NCBI RefSeq assembly: GCF_023065955.2
Contig: NW_026622808.1
Location: 42,854,475 to 42,918,474, forward strand
DNA length: 64,000 nucleotides
Reading direction: 5' to 3'
Source of the DNA: Ursus arctos
Lineage: Eukaryota > Chordata > Mammalia > Carnivora > Ursidae
Shown here: piece by piece, positions 63,476 to 64,000 of the stretch
Layout: each line of letters opens with the position of its first letter
How positions within the stretch are numbered: position 1 is the first letter of the stretch
Notes under the pieces: generated by a model
The model's database searches: none
The model's input: only the letters and a program-made list of their open reading frames with translations
What the model was told of the DNA's origin: nothing
Program-made: the position numbers and the translations under genes

Positions 63476-64000
63476 GATTGACCCCCACAAAGATTATTCC
63501 ATGAGCTTGTTAATCCATTCATCTGAAACTTTATAAACTACTCTTTCTGGTCTAGGAGGGAAAGTGATCAGGCATAAGGGAAGGACAGGAAGTTCTTATA
63601 ATTGAATCCTCCTGCTACAAACACTTTCCCACACATTTCCTAAGCTATGCGGCAAAAATCTTGTTTCCTTGCCTTCCTTCTGCACAATGTTTTCAAATTC
63701 AGAACATATGCTGAAACATTCCAAATGAACTTGACTTCCACTGTTTCTCTTTCTTCAGGAAACCATTTCGCTTTTTGTGGCCTCCCCCATCACCTTGATG
63801 ATTTTCTTCCAGTTGTAATTTCTTTAAGAAGCAAGAACACCTTCCCATCAGACCAAGGTCATTAGCCCTGGCACTGCCATCCTGCACTGGGATCAAGTTG
63901 ATCGGAGTGAATCCCAGAGAGAAGACCCAGAGAAGACGGTCGGGGTTGCCTCCTCAAATTCATCCCCTTGTGCACACTCGGCTTTTTCACGCCTTCACAC
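63476..64000. other. No gene recognised at window end
   Basis: No repeat assigned. A strong acceptor-like sequence, 'ctgtttctctttcttcag' followed by GAAACC, ends at 63,758; the plus frame 63,647-63,865 runs across it. Without a donor or known protein this is only a hint of an exon. Confidence 0.3.

Noticed and set aside
1..64000. Any operon, phage, toxin-antitoxin, defence or other microbial system
   Set aside because: Repeat content, CpG depletion and the lack of dense coding frames show mammalian nuclear DNA; no microbial gene or ribosome-binding context occurs.

Overview
This is nuclear DNA from a carnivoran mammal, most likely a bear-type arctoid (bear or giant panda). The main evidence is about two dozen tRNA-Lys-derived Can-SINEs. 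The younger ones have a G-G-C-G-C-C-T-G-G-G-T-G-G start, the body block CCTGCTTCTTCCTCTCCCAC, the block CTCTCGCTGGCTGTCTCT and an AAATAAATAAATAAAATCTT tail. I associate this body with ursids rather than dogs or cats; seals and mustelids are not excluded. Bacterial operon structure, CRISPR arrays, rRNA, true tRNA genes and a complete protein-coding gene are all absent as far as I can see. The window reads as intergenic or deep-intronic sequence.

Layout. 1-5.5 kb: old L1 pieces on both strands with three Can-SINEs, a SINE fragment and a MER5A DNA transposon. 5.6-15.5 kb: mostly unrecognised sequence with Can-SINEs, MIR, L2, MER5A and an MLT1-type LTR whose two parts face opposite ways. 15.7-20.55 kb: one long sense L1 (part of ORF1, all of ORF2 in fragments, 3' UTR), inactive: many stops, a lost reverse-transcriptase FADD motif, two small tandem duplications and a tail-less SINE inside ORF1. 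21.1-22 kb: an antisense L1 3' end. 22.4-30.9 kb: SINEs, MIRs, L2s, old LTR-like repeats and an old antisense L1 carrying three SINEs. 31.5-32.8 kb: the only CpG-rich patch, ending in a Can-SINE with two NRF1-like motifs. 33.5-43.4 kb: SINEs, L1 ends, MIRs, a 21-bp triplication inside an L1, and an unassigned minus-strand reading frame near 35.5 kb. 44.5-48.1 kb: an ERVL-type LTR split by a 3-kb antisense L1 that itself carries a SINE and a shorter L1 piece. 48.1-64 kb: MIR, L2, MER5A, MER20, L1 ends and long stretches where I recognise nothing, including a cluster of GATA, RUNX, octamer and ETS-like sites near 54.4-54.55 kb.

No genes act together here. All coding-like frames I can explain are remnants of L1 ORF1/ORF2 or chance frames through repeats. 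I found no new biological system. The best leads are structural (LTR segment inversion, tail-less SINE with intact target duplication, nested insertions) and regulatory (CpG patch with paired NRF1-like motifs, GATA/RUNX/octamer cluster). Repeat family names come from recalled consensus features, not from a database search, and repeat ends are accurate to roughly 5-20 bases unless a target-site duplication fixes them.
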